Origin: Pseudomonadota bacterium
GTDB lineage: Bacteria > Pseudomonadota > Alphaproteobacteria > Rhizobiales > Xanthobacteraceae
Direction of reading: 5' to 3'
Length of the DNA stretch: 64,000 bases
NCBI GenBank assembly: GCA_003576765.1
Contig: QEVP01000010.1
Coordinates: 1-64,000 of the forward strand
The translations under genes were made by a program, and so were the position numbers. Every line of letters starts with the position of its first letter. Position 1 is the stretch's first letter. The notes under the pieces are model-generated. The model saw only the letters and a program-made list of their open reading frames with translations, did no database searches and had not been told where the DNA came from. Positions 40,567 through 50,543 of this stretch are shown here, piece by piece.

Positions 40567-43505
40567 CAGCGCGCCTCCACCGGCGCCACGGCCACCTCCG
40601 CCGCCTCGGCGGCCGAGCGTACGGCGCGGTGCGTACGCACCGATTGGTGGGCCAGTGCGATCAGCACCAGCACGGTGGCGCCGACGACCAGCGCGAACAC
40701 GCCGATATCGAAGGCGAGCGCGCTCGCCACCGGAGTCTTGCCGACCAGCGGCAGTTCGGCATAGCCGAAATACGAGGTGAGGAACGGCCGCGCGAACGGC
40801 CACGCCGCGATGCCGGTCAGGGCCGCCAGCATCAGGCCGGCGCCGATCCAGCGCACCGGCAGGATGCGCAGGCGATCCTCGACCCAGCGGGTGCCGAACG
40901 CCATGTATTGCAGGATGAAGGCGACCGCCATGGTGATGCCGGCGACGAAGCCGCCGCCCGGCTGATCGTGGCCGCGCAGCAGCAGGAACAGCGCGACCAC
41001 CGTGACGGTCGGAAACATCAGCCGCATCACCACCGAGGGTACCATCATCGAATCGGCGATGGTGGCGCCGCGCCGGCGCTCGGGATGGGCCTCGTCGTAG
41101 CGGTTCTGGGTGCGCTGCTGCTCGGGCGTCTCGACGCTGTCGGCGGCCGGCCGGAAGCGGCGCAGCAGCGCGTAGACGGTGAGCGCGACCACGCCGAGCA
41201 CGGTGATCTCGCCGAGCGTGTCGAAGCCGCGGAAGTCGACCAGAATGACGTTGACGACGTTCCTGCCGCCGCCCTTGGTGTAGGCGTTGTCGATGAAGTA
41301 CTGGCCGATATTGCCGACGCCGGGCCGCGTCATCACCGCGTAGACCAGCATCGCCACGCCACCGCCGGCGACGATGGCGACGATCAGGTCGCGCAGGCGG
41401 CGCAGCGGCGCCAGCGCCGATTCGGTCAGGTCGGCATCGGCGCCCTGCACGCGCTTGGGCAGCCAGCGCAAGCCGAGCAGCAGCAGCACGGTGGTGACGA
41501 TCTCGACCAGCAGCTGGGTCAGCGCGAGGTCCGGCGCCGACAGCCAGATGAAGGTGACGCAGGTGACGAGCCCGGCGCCGCCCATCAGGATCAGCGCGGC
41601 GAGCCGGTGATACTTGGCCTGCCAGGCGGCACCGAGCGCGCAGACGATGCCGACCAGCCAGACCAGCGCCAGCACCGGGTCGATCGCCGATGGCGCGGGC
41701 TGCCAGGTCCCGAGCCCGCGCAGCGTCAGCGGCACGGCGGCGGCGACCAGCGCCGTGCCGACCAGGAGGCGCAGTTGCGGCTGCAATCGCCGGGTGCCGA
41801 GGAAGCCGGCGATGGTGCTGGCGAAGCGCCACGACAGCACCACCATGATCCGGTCGAAGATGCGCTGGTCGCGGATCAGTTCGCTGAACGGCGGCCCCTC
41901 GATGCCCTTCTTCAGGTAGCCTTGCAAAGCGAGATAGAGGGCGACCCCGCCGGCCAGCGCGATCACGCTCATCACCAGGGGCAGCGTGAAGCCGTGCCAC
42001 ACCGCGAGGCTGTAGGCGGGCGTGGCGGAGCCCAGCACGGAGCGCACCGCGGTGTCGAGGAAGGCGCCGACGGTGATGCCGGGGATGACGCCGACGATCA
42101 GGCAGAGCAGCACCAGCAGCTCGATCGGAAACCGCATCCAGTGCGGCGGCTCATGCGGGGTGCGCGGCAGGTCGGTCGGCGGCGGCCCGAAGAACGCGCC
42201 GTGGATGAAGCGCAGCGAATAGGCGACGCTGAAGGCGCCGGCCAGCGTCGCGCCGTAGGGCAGCATGTGGTCGAGGATGGTGCCGACGTGATCCTCGACC
42301 GTTTCGGCGAAAAACATTTCCTTGGACAGGAAGCCGTTGAGCAGCGGCACCCCCGCCATCGCCGCGGCGGCGACCATGGCGAGCGTCGCCGTCACCGGCA
42401 TGAAGCGGTAGAGGCCGCTCAGGCGGCGGATGTCGCGGGTGCCGCTCTCGTGGTCGATGATGCCGGCGGCCATGAACAGCGACGCCTTGAAGGTGGCGTG
42501 GTTCATCATGTGGAAGATCGCCGCCACCGCCGCGAGCGGGCTGCCGAGCCCGAGCAGGAGCGTGATCAGGCCGAGGTGGCTGATGGTCGAATAGGCCAGC
42601 AGGCCCTTGAGGTCGTGCTGGAAGATGGCGAGGTAGGCGCCGATCAATAGCGTTGCGAGCCCGACCGAGACCACGATCAGGAACCAGGCGTCGGTGCCGG
42701 CGAGCGCCGGCCACAGCCGCGCCAGCAGGAATACGCCGGCCTTCACGAGTGTCGCCGAATGCAGATAGGCCGACACCGGGGTCGGCGCCGCCATGGCGCT
42801 CGGCAGCCAGAAGTGGAACGGAAACTGCGCGCTCTTGGTGAAGGCGCCGAGCGTGATCAGCACCACCACCGGGACGTAGAGGCTGTGCGACTTGATCAGC
42901 GGCGCCGCCTCCAGCACCTCGTCGAGATCGTAGCTGCCGACGATGTGGCCGATCAGCAGCACGCCGACCAGCAGGCTGAGGCCGCCGATCGAGGTGACGG
43001 TCAGCGCCATGCGGGCGCCGTCGCGGGCGGCGGCGTTGTGGTGCCAGTAGCCGATCAGCAGGAACGACAACAGACTGGTCAGCTCCCAGAAGAAGACGAG
43101 CTGAATCAGGTTGCCGGACAGCACGATGCCGAGCATCGAGCCCATGAACGCCAGCAGCAGCGCGAAGAACCGCGGCACCGGGTCCTTCGGCGACATGTAG
43201 TAGCGCGAATACAGCACCACCAGGAGGCCGATGCCGGCGACGATCTGCGTGAACAGCCAGGCGAAGCCGTCGATCCGCAAGGTGAAGCTGAGGCCGAATT
43301 CCGGCAGCCAGTTGGTGGTGGCGACGACGGCCTCGCCGCTGGCCATGACCGAGTAGAGCGAGGCCGACAGCACAAGGCAGGTGCTGGCGACGCCGCCGGC
43401 GAGCCAGGCCTCGGCATTGCGCGCGTTGGCCGGCAGCAGGGCCGCGACCAGACTCCCGACAAAGGGCAGAGAGACGACGGCGACGAGAAGCGCGTCATAC
43501 GGCAT
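40566..43505 (-). CDS. mnhA: Fused Mrp/Pha antiporter subunits A and B (PhaAB-type)
   Basis: First gene of the antiporter operon, 979 aa. Residues to about 780 form the NuoL-like MnhA part, with FFWELTSLLSFLLIGYWHH, SAQFPFHFWLPSAMAAPTPVSAYL (a Lys/His proton path, read in two parts) and MNHATFKASLFMAAGIIDHE. The DUF4040 region follows, and the last 170 residues form an MnhB domain with MRLMFPTVTVVALFLLLRGH and DQPGGGFVAGI. The A-B fusion is standard in rhizobial Pha systems (pH and K+/Na+ homeostasis). I use the mnh name; pha is the rhizobial synonym. Confidence 0.93.
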   Translation of the reverse strand: MPYDALLVAVVSLPFVGSLVAALLPANARNAEAWLAGGVASTCLVLSASLYSVMASGEAVVATTNWLPEFGLSFTLRIDGFAWLFTQIVAGIGLLVVLYSRYYMSPKDPVPRFFALLLAFMGSMLGIVLSGNLIQLVFFWELTSLLSFLLIGYWHHNAAARDGARMALTVTSIGGLSLLVGVLLIGHIVGSYDLDEVLEAAPLIKSHSLYVPVVVLITLGAFTKSAQFPFHFWLPSAMAAPTPVSAYLHSATLVKAGVFLLARLWPALAGTDAWFLIVVSVGLATLLIGAYLAIFQHDLKGLLAYSTISHLGLITLLLGLGSPLAAVAAIFHMMNHATFKASLFMAAGIIDHESGTRDIRRLSGLYRFMPVTATLAMVAAAAMAGVPLLNGFLSKEMFFAETVEDHVGTILDHMLPYGATLAGAFSVAYSLRFIHGAFFGPPPTDLPRTPHEPPHWMRFPIELLVLLCLIVGVIPGITVGAFLDTAVRSVLGSATPAYSLAVWHGFTLPLVMSVIALAGGVALYLALQGYLKKGIEGPPFSELIRDQRIFDRIMVVLSWRFASTIAGFLGTRRLQPQLRLLVGTALVAAAVPLTLRGLGTWQPAPSAIDPVLALVWLVGIVCALGAAWQAKYHRLAALILMGGAGLVTCVTFIWLSAPDLALTQLLVEIVTTVLLLLGLRWLPKRVQGADADLTESALAPLRRLRDLIVAIVAGGGVAMLVYAVMTRPGVGNIGQYFIDNAYTKGGGRNVVNVILVDFRGFDTLGEITVLGVVALTVYALLRRFRPAADSVETPEQQRTQNRYDEAHPERRRGATIADSMMVPSVVMRLMFPTVTVVALFLLLRGHDQPGGGFVAGITMAVAFILQYMAFGTRWVEDRLRILPVRWIGAGLMLAALTGIAAWPFARPFLTSYFGYAELPLVGKTPVASALAFDIGVFALVVGATVLVLIALAHQSVRTHRAVRSAAEAAEVAVAPVEAR

Positions 43506-43743
43506 CGCCGGTCATCAGTCCCTTTGCGCTGCGAGGTTCGGGGTCCCGGAATCTGACAGGATGTCCGGCATTATGGATGACTTAATTGGGCACAAGCAAG
43601 GCGTTCGTGCCCGCCCCGCCACACCCGCGAAACGGTGATGGCGAAGGAGAGCACGACCCGGGCGGGCGCCTGTATTATTTCATGTTAGAAAAGTCGCGCT
43701 GGTCGCGCCACCGTCGTGTTGCCGCACCCGCGTTTTCGGGGAT

Positions 43744-44244
43744 TTATGCCGGCGGCAGCGGGGTGGTCCGGGCGCGGCGCGCCGATGCCTTGGTCTTGGC
43801 GAGAAGCCGCATCAGGTCGCGCACATCCTTGTCGGCCAGGTCGGCGAAAATGTCGGCGATCCACGCCTTGTGCTCGGCGGCCATCCTGCGGAAGTCGGCG
43901 CGGCCGAGCCGGGTCAGGCGAATCACCTGCACGCGGCGGTCGGTCTCGGAGGTGCGGCGGTCGATATGGCCGGACTCCATCAGCCGTTCGACCAGACCGG
44001 TGACGTTGCCGTTGGAGACCATCATCCGCTTCGAGACATCCGACAGCGTCATGCCGCCCGGCACCTTGTCGAGCTGCGCCATCAGGTCGAAGCGCGGCAT
44101 GGTGACGCCGAAGCGCTCGCGCAGGCGGCGGCGCACCTCGCCCTCGATCAGCGTGGTGCAGGTCAGGAGCCTGAGCCACAGCCGCAACTCCTCGCCGTGG
44201 TCTTCGGGCAGCTCGGCGGCCTTGGTCTCGGAATCGAGGATCAT
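43744..44244 (-). CDS. MarR-family transcriptional regulator
   Basis: Winged-helix repressor of 166 aa. The HTH includes MTLSDVSKRMMVSNGNVTGL and the wing GHIDRRTSETDRRVQVIRLT with the typical DxRxxxxxLT pattern. The ATG at 44244 lies 36 bp downstream of the monooxygenase gene, so the two are probably one transcript. The likely effector is an aromatic acid or its CoA thioester, and the 22-bp AT palindrome at 46670 is the best target candidate. Regulation is inferred from position. Confidence 0.9.
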   Translation of the reverse strand: MILDSETKAAELPEDHGEELRLWLRLLTCTTLIEGEVRRRLRERFGVTMPRFDLMAQLDKVPGGMTLSDVSKRMMVSNGNVTGLVERLMESGHIDRRTSETDRRVQVIRLTRLGRADFRRMAAEHKAWIADIFADLADKDVRDLMRLLAKTKASARRARTTPLPPA

Positions 44245-44279
44245 GACGGTCCCTTGCTGATCTCTTGGTGGATGCGGCG

Positions 44280-46631
44280 CTATTCGGCGGCGCGCAGGCT
44301 GTCGGTGTCGGCGGCGAGCCCGGCCCGCGTGCGCGGCCGTGCCTTGAGCTTCAGTTCGGTGAGTTCGGCGCGCTCGCGCACGCTGTTGCGGTCGATCTGC
44401 TCCCGGCCGGGCCGGTATTGCGGCGGGCAATGGACGTTGGCGGCGCCGTACCAGGCGGCGGCCTTGAGGGTGAAGGCGGGATCGACCAGGTGCGGCCGTG
44501 CCAGCGCCACGAGGTCGGCACGGCCGGCGGCGAGGATGGTGTTGACCTGGTCGGCGCTGGTGATGTTGCCGACGCACATCGTGGCGACGGCGGCCTCGTT
44601 GCGGACCTGATCGGAAAACGGGGTCTGGAACATGCGGCCGTAGACCGGTTGCGCGGCGCGCGTGGTCTGGCCGGTCGAGACATCGACCAGATCGACGCCG
44701 GCCTCGGCAAAGGCGCGCGCCACCTCGACCGCGTCGTCGCCGCTGAGGCCGCCCGGCTCCCAGTCGGTCGCCGAAATGCGCACCGACATCGGCTTGTCGG
44801 CCGGCCAGGCCGCGCGCATGGCGGAAAATACCTCCAGCGGAAAGCGCAGGCGGTTGTCGAGCGGCCCGCCATAGGCGTCGGTGCGGCGATTGGTGAGCGG
44901 CGAGATGAAGCTCGCCAGCAGGTAGCCGTGGGCGCAGTGCAGCTCCAGCATGTCGAAGCCGCAGCGCACGCCGCGCTCGGTGGCGGCAACGAAATCTGCA
45001 ATGATGCGGTCCATGCCGGCGCGGTCGAGTTCGCGCGGCACCCGGCTGTCGGGGAAGTAGGGGATCGGCGACGCCGAGACGATATCCCAGCCGCCGGTCT
45101 CGAGCGGCCGGTCGATACCCTCCCACATCAGTTTCGTTGCGCCCTTGCGCCCGGCATGGCCGAGTTGCAGGGCGAATTTCGCCGTCGAATGGGCGTGGAC
45201 GAAATCGACGATGCGCCGCCACGCCGCCTCCTGCGCGTCGTTCCACAGCCCGGCGCAGCCCGGGGTGATGCGCGCGTCCGGTGCCACGCAGGTCATTTCG
45301 GTGAACATCAGAGCGGAGCCACCGACGGCGCGTGAGCCGTAGTGCATCAGGTGGAAGTCGCCCGGCACGCCGTCCTCGGCCGAATACATGCACATCGGCG
45401 ACACCACGACGCGGTTGCCGAGCGTCATGTCGCGCAGCCGCAGCGGCTGGAACATCGGCACCGCCGGGCGCTCGACATCGACGTCAAAGCCGTGCGCACG
45501 CACGGTCTTGGCGAAGGCACGATCGACCTCGGCGACGAAGGCGGGCGCGCGCAGCGCCAGATTGTCGTAGGTGATCGCCTTGGAGCGGGTCATGACGCCA
45601 AAGGCGAACTGCACCGGATCGAAGTGCCAGAAGCGGCGGACGTGCTCGAACCACACCAGCGACACGTCGGCGGCGTGCTGGGTCTTCTCGACTTCCTCGC
45701 GGCGGCCGGCCTCGTAGCGGTCGAGCGCCTCCGCCGCCGTCGGCGTATCGTGCATCGCCTCGGCGAGCGCGATGGCGTCCTCCATGGCGAGCTTGGTGCC
45801 GGAGCCGATCGAGAAATGCGCGGTCGCCTTGGCGTCGCCGATGAGCACCATGTTGTTGCGCACCCAGCGCCCGGTTCGGATCATCGGAAAGTTGCGCCAC
45901 AGCGAGCGGTTGACGAGCAGCCGGTGGCCGTCGAGGAAGCGGCCGAAGATCGCTTCCATGCGCCGCGCCGATTCCTCTTCGGTGAGGCCAGCCAGCCCGG
46001 CACGGGCGAAGGTCGCGGGGTCGGTCTCGAAAATCCAGGTCGAGCGGTCGGTCTCGTACTGGTAGGCGTGGGCGATGAACGGCCCCCACTCTGTCTCCTC
46101 GAACACGAAGGTGAAGGCGTCGAGCGGCTTGGTCGAGCCCATCCAGGCGAAGGCGTTGCTGCGCAGGTCTTGCGCCGGCTGGAAGTGGTCGGCGAATTTT
46201 TCGCGGAAGCGGCTGTTGATGCCGTCGGCCAGCACGATCAGGTCGGCGTCCGCGACCGTGGCCTCATCGGCGATCTCGGTTTCGAAGCGCAAGCCGACGC
46301 CGAGTTCGCGGGCGCGTTCCTGCAGGATCAGCAACAGCGTGCGGCGCGAACAGCCGCAGAAGCCGTTGCCGCCGATGCGGTGCACCGTGCCCTTGAAGTG
46401 GATGGCGATGTCGTCCCAGTAGGCGAAGGCGCGGGTGATGCTGCGGTAGCTGTCCGGGTCGTGGGCCTCGAAATTGTCGAGGGTGGCGTCGGAAAACACC
46501 ACGCCGAAGCCGAAGGTGTCGTCGGCGCGGTTGCGCTCATAGACCGTCACGGCCGCCGATGGCCGCTGCTTTTTCAGCAGGATTGCGCTGTAGAGGCCGG
46601 CGGGGCCGCCGCCGATGATGGCGATGTTCAT
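44280..46631 (-). CDS. Bifunctional salicylyl-CoA 5-hydroxylase/2-aminobenzoyl-CoA monooxygenase-type oxidoreductase
   Basis: Two-domain flavoprotein of 783 aa. Residues 1-390 are a class A FAD monooxygenase ([15 protein letters not shown], and [20 protein letters not shown] with the GD motif). Residues 395-760 are an Old Yellow Enzyme reductase ([45 protein letters not shown], and the FMN-binding end [18 protein letters not shown]). This architecture is the 2-aminobenzoyl-CoA monooxygenase/reductase and salicylyl-CoA 5-hydroxylase family, which hydroxylates and partly reduces an aromatic CoA thioester. No CoA ligase is in the window. The start ATG has a GGAGGG box and a palindromic promoter region 39 bp upstream. 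Confidence 0.88.
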   Translation of the reverse strand: MNIAIIGGGPAGLYSAILLKKQRPSAAVTVYERNRADDTFGFGVVFSDATLDNFEAHDPDSYRSITRAFAYWDDIAIHFKGTVHRIGGNGFCGCSRRTLLLILQERARELGVGLRFETEIADEATVADADLIVLADGINSRFREKFADHFQPAQDLRSNAFAWMGSTKPLDAFTFVFEETEWGPFIAHAYQYETDRSTWIFETDPATFARAGLAGLTEEESARRMEAIFGRFLDGHRLLVNRSLWRNFPMIRTGRWVRNNMVLIGDAKATAHFSIGSGTKLAMEDAIALAEAMHDTPTAAEALDRYEAGRREEVEKTQHAADVSLVWFEHVRRFWHFDPVQFAFGVMTRSKAITYDNLALRAPAFVAEVDRAFAKTVRAHGFDVDVERPAVPMFQPLRLRDMTLGNRVVVSPMCMYSAEDGVPGDFHLMHYGSRAVGGSALMFTEMTCVAPDARITPGCAGLWNDAQEAAWRRIVDFVHAHSTAKFALQLGHAGRKGATKLMWEGIDRPLETGGWDIVSASPIPYFPDSRVPRELDRAGMDRIIADFVAATERGVRCGFDMLELHCAHGYLLASFISPLTNRRTDAYGGPLDNRLRFPLEVFSAMRAAWPADKPMSVRISATDWEPGGLSGDDAVEVARAFAEAGVDLVDVSTGQTTRAAQPVYGRMFQTPFSDQVRNEAAVATMCVGNITSADQVNTILAAGRADLVALARPHLVDPAFTLKAAAWYGAANVHCPPQYRPGREQIDRNSVRERAELTELKLKARPRTRAGLAADTDSLRAAE

Positions 46632-46669
46632 GACACCCTCCGTCGAGGCGTCGCAGGCCGATCGTGCGA

Positions 46670-46691
46670 ATTATTTTATATATAAAATAAT
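46670..46691. promoter_or_regulatory. Perfect 22-bp AT palindrome, probable MarR operator
   Basis: The left half ATTATTTTATA is exactly mirrored by TATAAAATAAT. It lies 39 bp upstream of the monooxygenase start and downstream of livF, in a stretch that is otherwise GC-rich. Length and symmetry suit a MarR dimer, and the adjacent gene downstream in the same unit is a MarR regulator. The palindrome also contains -10-like sequence. Confidence 0.75.
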
Positions 46692-46721
46692 CCCCCGCAA
46701 GCCCCGACGATTCCTTCCGCC

Positions 46722-47483
46722 TCAACGGCCGTCCGGCGGCGGCTCGGCGCCGGCGATGCCGAGATAGGTCTCGATCACCCGGTCGTTGCGGATCAGGTCC
46801 GCAGTCGGTCCCTGCAGCACGAATTCGCCGGTCTCCATGACGTAGCCATGGTCGGCGATGCGCAACGCTGCCCGGGCATTCTGCTCGACCAGCAGAATCG
46901 CAACGTTGCGCTCGCGCAAACTGGCGATCAGGCGGAAAATTTCCTTGATGATCAGGGGCGCGAGCCCGAGGCTGGGCTCGTCCATCATCAGAAGTCTTGG
47001 GCGTCCCATCAGCGCCCGGCCCATCGCCAGCATCTGCCGCTCGCCGCCGGATAAGGTGCCGGCCTCCTGTCGGCGGCGCTCGCCGAGCCGCGGAAAGGTG
47101 GCGTAGACGTCGGCCAGCATGGCATCGAGGTCGCGAGCGCCGCGCCGCCAGCGGTCGAAGGCGCCGAGCCGCAGGTTGTCCTCGACCGACATCGGGCCGA
47201 ACAGTTCGCGGGTTTCGGGGATGAGGGCGACCCCTTGCGCCACCAGCGTCTCGACGGGCGGCGGCGCGCCGGCGGCGCCGCCGAAATAGCTGACCGCGCC
47301 GGTGCAGGGCAGAAGCCCCATCAGCGCCGACAGCAGCGAGGTCTTGCCGGCACCGTTGGGGCCGACGATGGTAACGACCTCGCCCTGCCGGATATCGAGA
47401 TCGACGCCACGCACCGCCGCCATCTTGCCGTAGGACACGGTGAGGCCGCGGCACGACAGCAGCAGCGGCGGCTGGCCGGTCAT
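46722..47483 (-). CDS. livF: LivF-type ABC transporter ATP-binding protein
   Basis: Second nucleotide-binding subunit of a branched-chain amino acid/aromatic-acid class (HAAT) importer, 253 aa. Walker A GPNGAGKTSL, signature LSGGERQMLAMGRALM, Walker B LLMMDEPSLGL and the switch His region LLVEQNARAAL are clear. Its ATG overlaps the end of the fused livM-livG gene. The neighbouring aromatic monooxygenase suggests an aromatic acid as substrate rather than leucine. Confidence 0.93.
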   Translation of the reverse strand: MTGQPPLLLSCRGLTVSYGKMAAVRGVDLDIRQGEVVTIVGPNGAGKTSLLSALMGLLPCTGAVSYFGGAAGAPPPVETLVAQGVALIPETRELFGPMSVEDNLRLGAFDRWRRGARDLDAMLADVYATFPRLGERRRQEAGTLSGGERQMLAMGRALMGRPRLLMMDEPSLGLAPLIIKEIFRLIASLRERNVAILLVEQNARAALRIADHGYVMETGEFVLQGPTADLIRNDRVIETYLGIAGAEPPPDGR

Positions 47484-49246
47484 TCCGCGCCCCCGAGATA
47501 GGCCTCGCGCACGCGCGCATCCGCCTGCACCTCGGCCGGAGTACCCTCGGCGATGGTCTCGCCGAACTCCATGACGACGACGCGGTCGGCGAGTTTCATG
47601 ACGAAATCCATGTCGTGCTCGACCAGCAGAATGGCGAGGCCCTCGGCGCGCAGCTCGCGCAACAGCGCGGCGAGGTCCTGCTTCTCCTTGTAGCGCAGGC
47701 CGGCGGCCGGCTCATCGAGCAGCAGCACGTTCGGGTCGAGCGCCAGCGCGCGGGCAATCTCGAGGATGCGCTGCTGGCCGAGCGCCAGTGCGCCAGCCTC
47801 CGACCACAAATGCGTGCCGAGCCCGACGCGCTCCAGCTGCCGCCGTGCCTCGTCGAACAGGCGTGCTTCCTCGTCGCGGTCGAGGCGGAACAACGCGGCG
47901 AACAGCCCCTTGCGGCCGCGGCGGTGGGCGCCGATGGCGACGTTCTCGATGGCCGACATGTCGGGCAAGAGACGGACGTGCTGAAACGTGCGGCCGACGC
48001 CGAGCGCCGCCACGGTGCGTGGCGCCAGGTGCGCGACCGCCGTGCCGTGGAACGCGAAGGTGCCGGCGTCGGCCGGCACCACGCCGGTCACGAGGTTGAA
48101 GAAGGTGCTCTTGCCGGCGCCGTTGGGGCCGATCAGCGCCAGAATCTCGCCGGCGTGGAGCGTCAGGCCGATGTCATGATTGGCGACGACGCCGCCGAAT
48201 GCCTTGGTGGCGCCCGCGACCTCCAGCATCGCCGCGCCCGGCGCCGCGCGCTCGCGTGTCGGCAGCGCCGCATCCGGCGGCCGCAGCCGGCCGGGCAGCG
48301 CGGTCCAGCCGAGCTTGCGCTGCACGGCGGCGACCAGCCCCTCCGGCGCGACGTGGAACAGCACGATGATGATGACGCCGAAGGCGACGGTCTCGAAATT
48401 GCCGGTCGTGCCGATCAGCGCCGGCAGGGTGTCCTGCAACACCTGTTTCAGCGAGGTGATCAGGCCGGCGCCGACGATGGCACCCCAGATGCTGGCGGCG
48501 CCGCCGATCACCGCCATGAACAGGTACTCGATGCCCTGATTGAGCGAGAACGCCGCCGGGCTGACGAAGCGCTGGAAGTGGGCGTAGAGCCAGCCGGTGA
48601 TCGCCGCCATCACGCAGGCGATGACGAAGATCTGCACCTTGGCCTTGATGGTGTCGACGCCCATCGATTCCGCCATCAGGACGCCGCCGCGCAGCGCGCG
48701 GATGGCGCGGCCGACGCGCGAATCGAGAATGTTGCGCACTCCCCACATGAAGGCGAGCAGCACGATCCACACCAGCAGGTAGCTGTGCGCGGCGGTGTGC
48801 AGTTCGAAGCCGAAGATCGTCAGCCGCGGCAGGTCCGACAGCCCGGTCATGCCGCCGATGAAATCGGAGCCGCCGAACACGAAATACATCGCCACCGCAA
48901 ACGCGATGGTGGCGAGCGGCAGGTAATGGCCGGACAGCCGGACCGTGATCAGCGCGCCGAACCAGGCCCCGATCGCGACCACGATCACGATCAGCGGCAG
49001 CGTTTGCCACGGCGACAGCGCGGTGTTGAGCGTGAACCAGGCCGAGATGTAGGCGCCGATGCCGACGTAAGCCGCCTGCCCGAACGACGACAGCCCGCCC
49101 TTGCCGGTGAGCAGCACCAGGCTCAAAGCCACGATCGACGACAGCCCGATATAGGTCAGGATGGTCAGCGCGTATTCGGAGGCGACGAGCGGCGCGACGA
49201 GAATCGCCGCGATCGTCACCACCGGGAGGAGCCGCCGCGCGCTCAT
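47480..49246 (-). CDS. Fused LivM permease-LivG ATPase of a HAAT-family ABC importer
   Basis: One 588-aa chain carries both subunits. Residues 1-315 are a LivM permease with helices and the motif [20 protein letters not shown], and the cytoplasmic EAA-like [14 protein letters not shown]. Residues about 335-588 are LivG, with Walker [14 protein letters not shown], signature [23 protein letters not shown] and [20 protein letters not shown]. The single frame spans the joint with no stop. The fusion is fairly common in alphaproteobacteria. It overlaps livH and livF by 4 bp. Confidence 0.93.
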   Translation of the reverse strand: MSARRLLPVVTIAAILVAPLVASEYALTILTYIGLSSIVALSLVLLTGKGGLSSFGQAAYVGIGAYISAWFTLNTALSPWQTLPLIVIVVAIGAWFGALITVRLSGHYLPLATIAFAVAMYFVFGGSDFIGGMTGLSDLPRLTIFGFELHTAAHSYLLVWIVLLAFMWGVRNILDSRVGRAIRALRGGVLMAESMGVDTIKAKVQIFVIACVMAAITGWLYAHFQRFVSPAAFSLNQGIEYLFMAVIGGAASIWGAIVGAGLITSLKQVLQDTLPALIGTTGNFETVAFGVIIIVLFHVAPEGLVAAVQRKLGWTALPGRLRPPDAALPTRERAAPGAAMLEVAGATKAFGGVVANHDIGLTLHAGEILALIGPNGAGKSTFFNLVTGVVPADAGTFAFHGTAVAHLAPRTVAALGVGRTFQHVRLLPDMSAIENVAIGAHRRGRKGLFAALFRLDRDEEARLFDEARRQLERVGLGTHLWSEAGALALGQQRILEIARALALDPNVLLLDEPAAGLRYKEKQDLAALLRELRAEGLAILLVEHDMDFVMKLADRVVVMEFGETIAEGTPAEVQADARVREAYLGGAE

Positions 49247-50283
49247 TCCTCGTCGTCCGTCAGCCGGAAGGTGGCGAGCGAGCGCCAGAACAGGATCGGG
49301 ATGATCAGCGAAAAGACGATGGCCTCCTTGAAGGCGCTGGCGAAGTAGGCGGCGAAGCTCTCCATCACGCCGAGCCCGATGGCGCCGACGGCGGCAAGGG
49401 GATAGCTGATGAGCCCGCCCATGATGGCGGCGACGAACCCCTTCAGGCCGAGCAGGAAGCCGGTGTCGTAGTAGATCATGGTGACGGAGGAGACCAGCAC
49501 GCCGGTGATCGCGCCGATGATCGCGGCGAGCAGGAAGGCGATGCGCCCGGCCATGGCGGCCGAGATGCCCATCAGCCGCGCGCCGGTCGCATTGATGGCT
49601 GCGGCGCGCAGCGCCTTGCCGTACAGCGTGCGCTCCGACAGGACGTAGAGCACCAGCACCACCAGGGCCGACGTCGCATAGATCGCCAGCGACTGTGCCG
49701 CGACCGGCACGCCGCCGAGCGACAGGCTCCAGCCGATCAGGGGCTCGGTGCGCGCCCCGCCCGGGCCGAACACGAACAGGCCCAGTTCGACCAGCACCAG
49801 ATGCAGCGCCACCGAGACGATCAAGAGCACCAGCACCGAGGCGTGCGCGATCGGCTCGTAGACCAGCCGGTAAAGCAGCGGTCCCATCGCCGCGACCAGC
49901 ACCACGGCCACCAGCGCATAGGCGATTGCCGGCAGCGCGACGAGGCTCGCGCCATAGGCCAGTGCCGCGGCGGCGAGCGGCAGCACGCTGGCGCGCAGCG
50001 CCGCGACGAGGCGGGTCCGCAGGCCGCCCCGCAGGAGGCCGCGGCCGGCTTCGACCGCGATGGTGAGGACGATCAGCAGCAACAGGATCAGGATGGTGCC
50101 CGGGGTCCTGCGCTCGATCAGCAGCGCATAGGTCAGCGCCGCATAGGACACGAACTCGCCCTGCGGGATCAGCACCACGCGGGTCAGCGCGAACACCAGC
50201 ACGATGGCCAGCGCCAGCAGGGTATAGAGCGCGCCGCTGGCCAGCCCGTCCTGGACCAGATAGCCGGCGATGAAGGCGCTCAC
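49243..50283 (-). CDS. livH: LivH-type ABC transporter permease
   Basis: First gene of the importer operon, 346 aa, with about eight hydrophobic helices and the LivH start pattern (YLVQDGLASGALYTLLALAI, LTRVVLIPQGEFVSYAALT) and the conserved GLKGFVAAIMGGLISYPLAA. The start is GTG at 50283; no ATG fits. A divergent substrate-binding protein gene starts 260 bp away and shares the regulatory region. Confidence 0.9.
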   Translation of the reverse strand: MSAFIAGYLVQDGLASGALYTLLALAIVLVFALTRVVLIPQGEFVSYAALTYALLIERRTPGTILILLLLIVLTIAVEAGRGLLRGGLRTRLVAALRASVLPLAAAALAYGASLVALPAIAYALVAVVLVAAMGPLLYRLVYEPIAHASVLVLLIVSVALHLVLVELGLFVFGPGGARTEPLIGWSLSLGGVPVAAQSLAIYATSALVVLVLYVLSERTLYGKALRAAAINATGARLMGISAAMAGRIAFLLAAIIGAITGVLVSSVTMIYYDTGFLLGLKGFVAAIMGGLISYPLAAVGAIGLGVMESFAAYFASAFKEAIVFSLIIPILFWRSLATFRLTDDEE

Positions 50284-50437
50284 GCCAGGCCCCGGCCGTG
50301 AAGGCCCAGCATTGCCGCCCGCTCGTTGCTGCCCACCCGCATGCGGTCTCTCCGCCCCTCGCTCAGCCGCCGTGGTCCGCCGGGCATAAAGCGCAACCCG
50401 TCGCGCAGCGTAAAGCAAAAAATCGGCGCGCGGGCAG

Positions 50438-50467
50438 CTGACCCGCCAAATCCTTTATGTCTATAAT
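50438..50467 (+). promoter_or_regulatory. Possible sigma-70 promoter of the substrate-binding protein gene
   Basis: CTGACC at 50438-50443, 18 bp, and TATAAT at 50462-50467 read toward the gene starting at 50544. The surrounding tttat...ataaa has partial dyad symmetry and could also be a regulator site, but the match to the 22-bp palindrome at 46670 is weak. Confidence 0.4.
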
Positions 50468-50543
50468 AAATGAGCAAACAGGGCCGGCATGCGCTATGGC
50501 GTGTGATGGATCGAACGAGCCGGCAACGAGAGGGGAATAGTCC

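Noticed and set aside
40629..42650. 673-codon frame antisense to the antiporter subunit A gene
   Set aside because: It is rich in Gln, Arg, Asp and His repeats with no domain, while the opposite strand encodes a clear MnhA protein.
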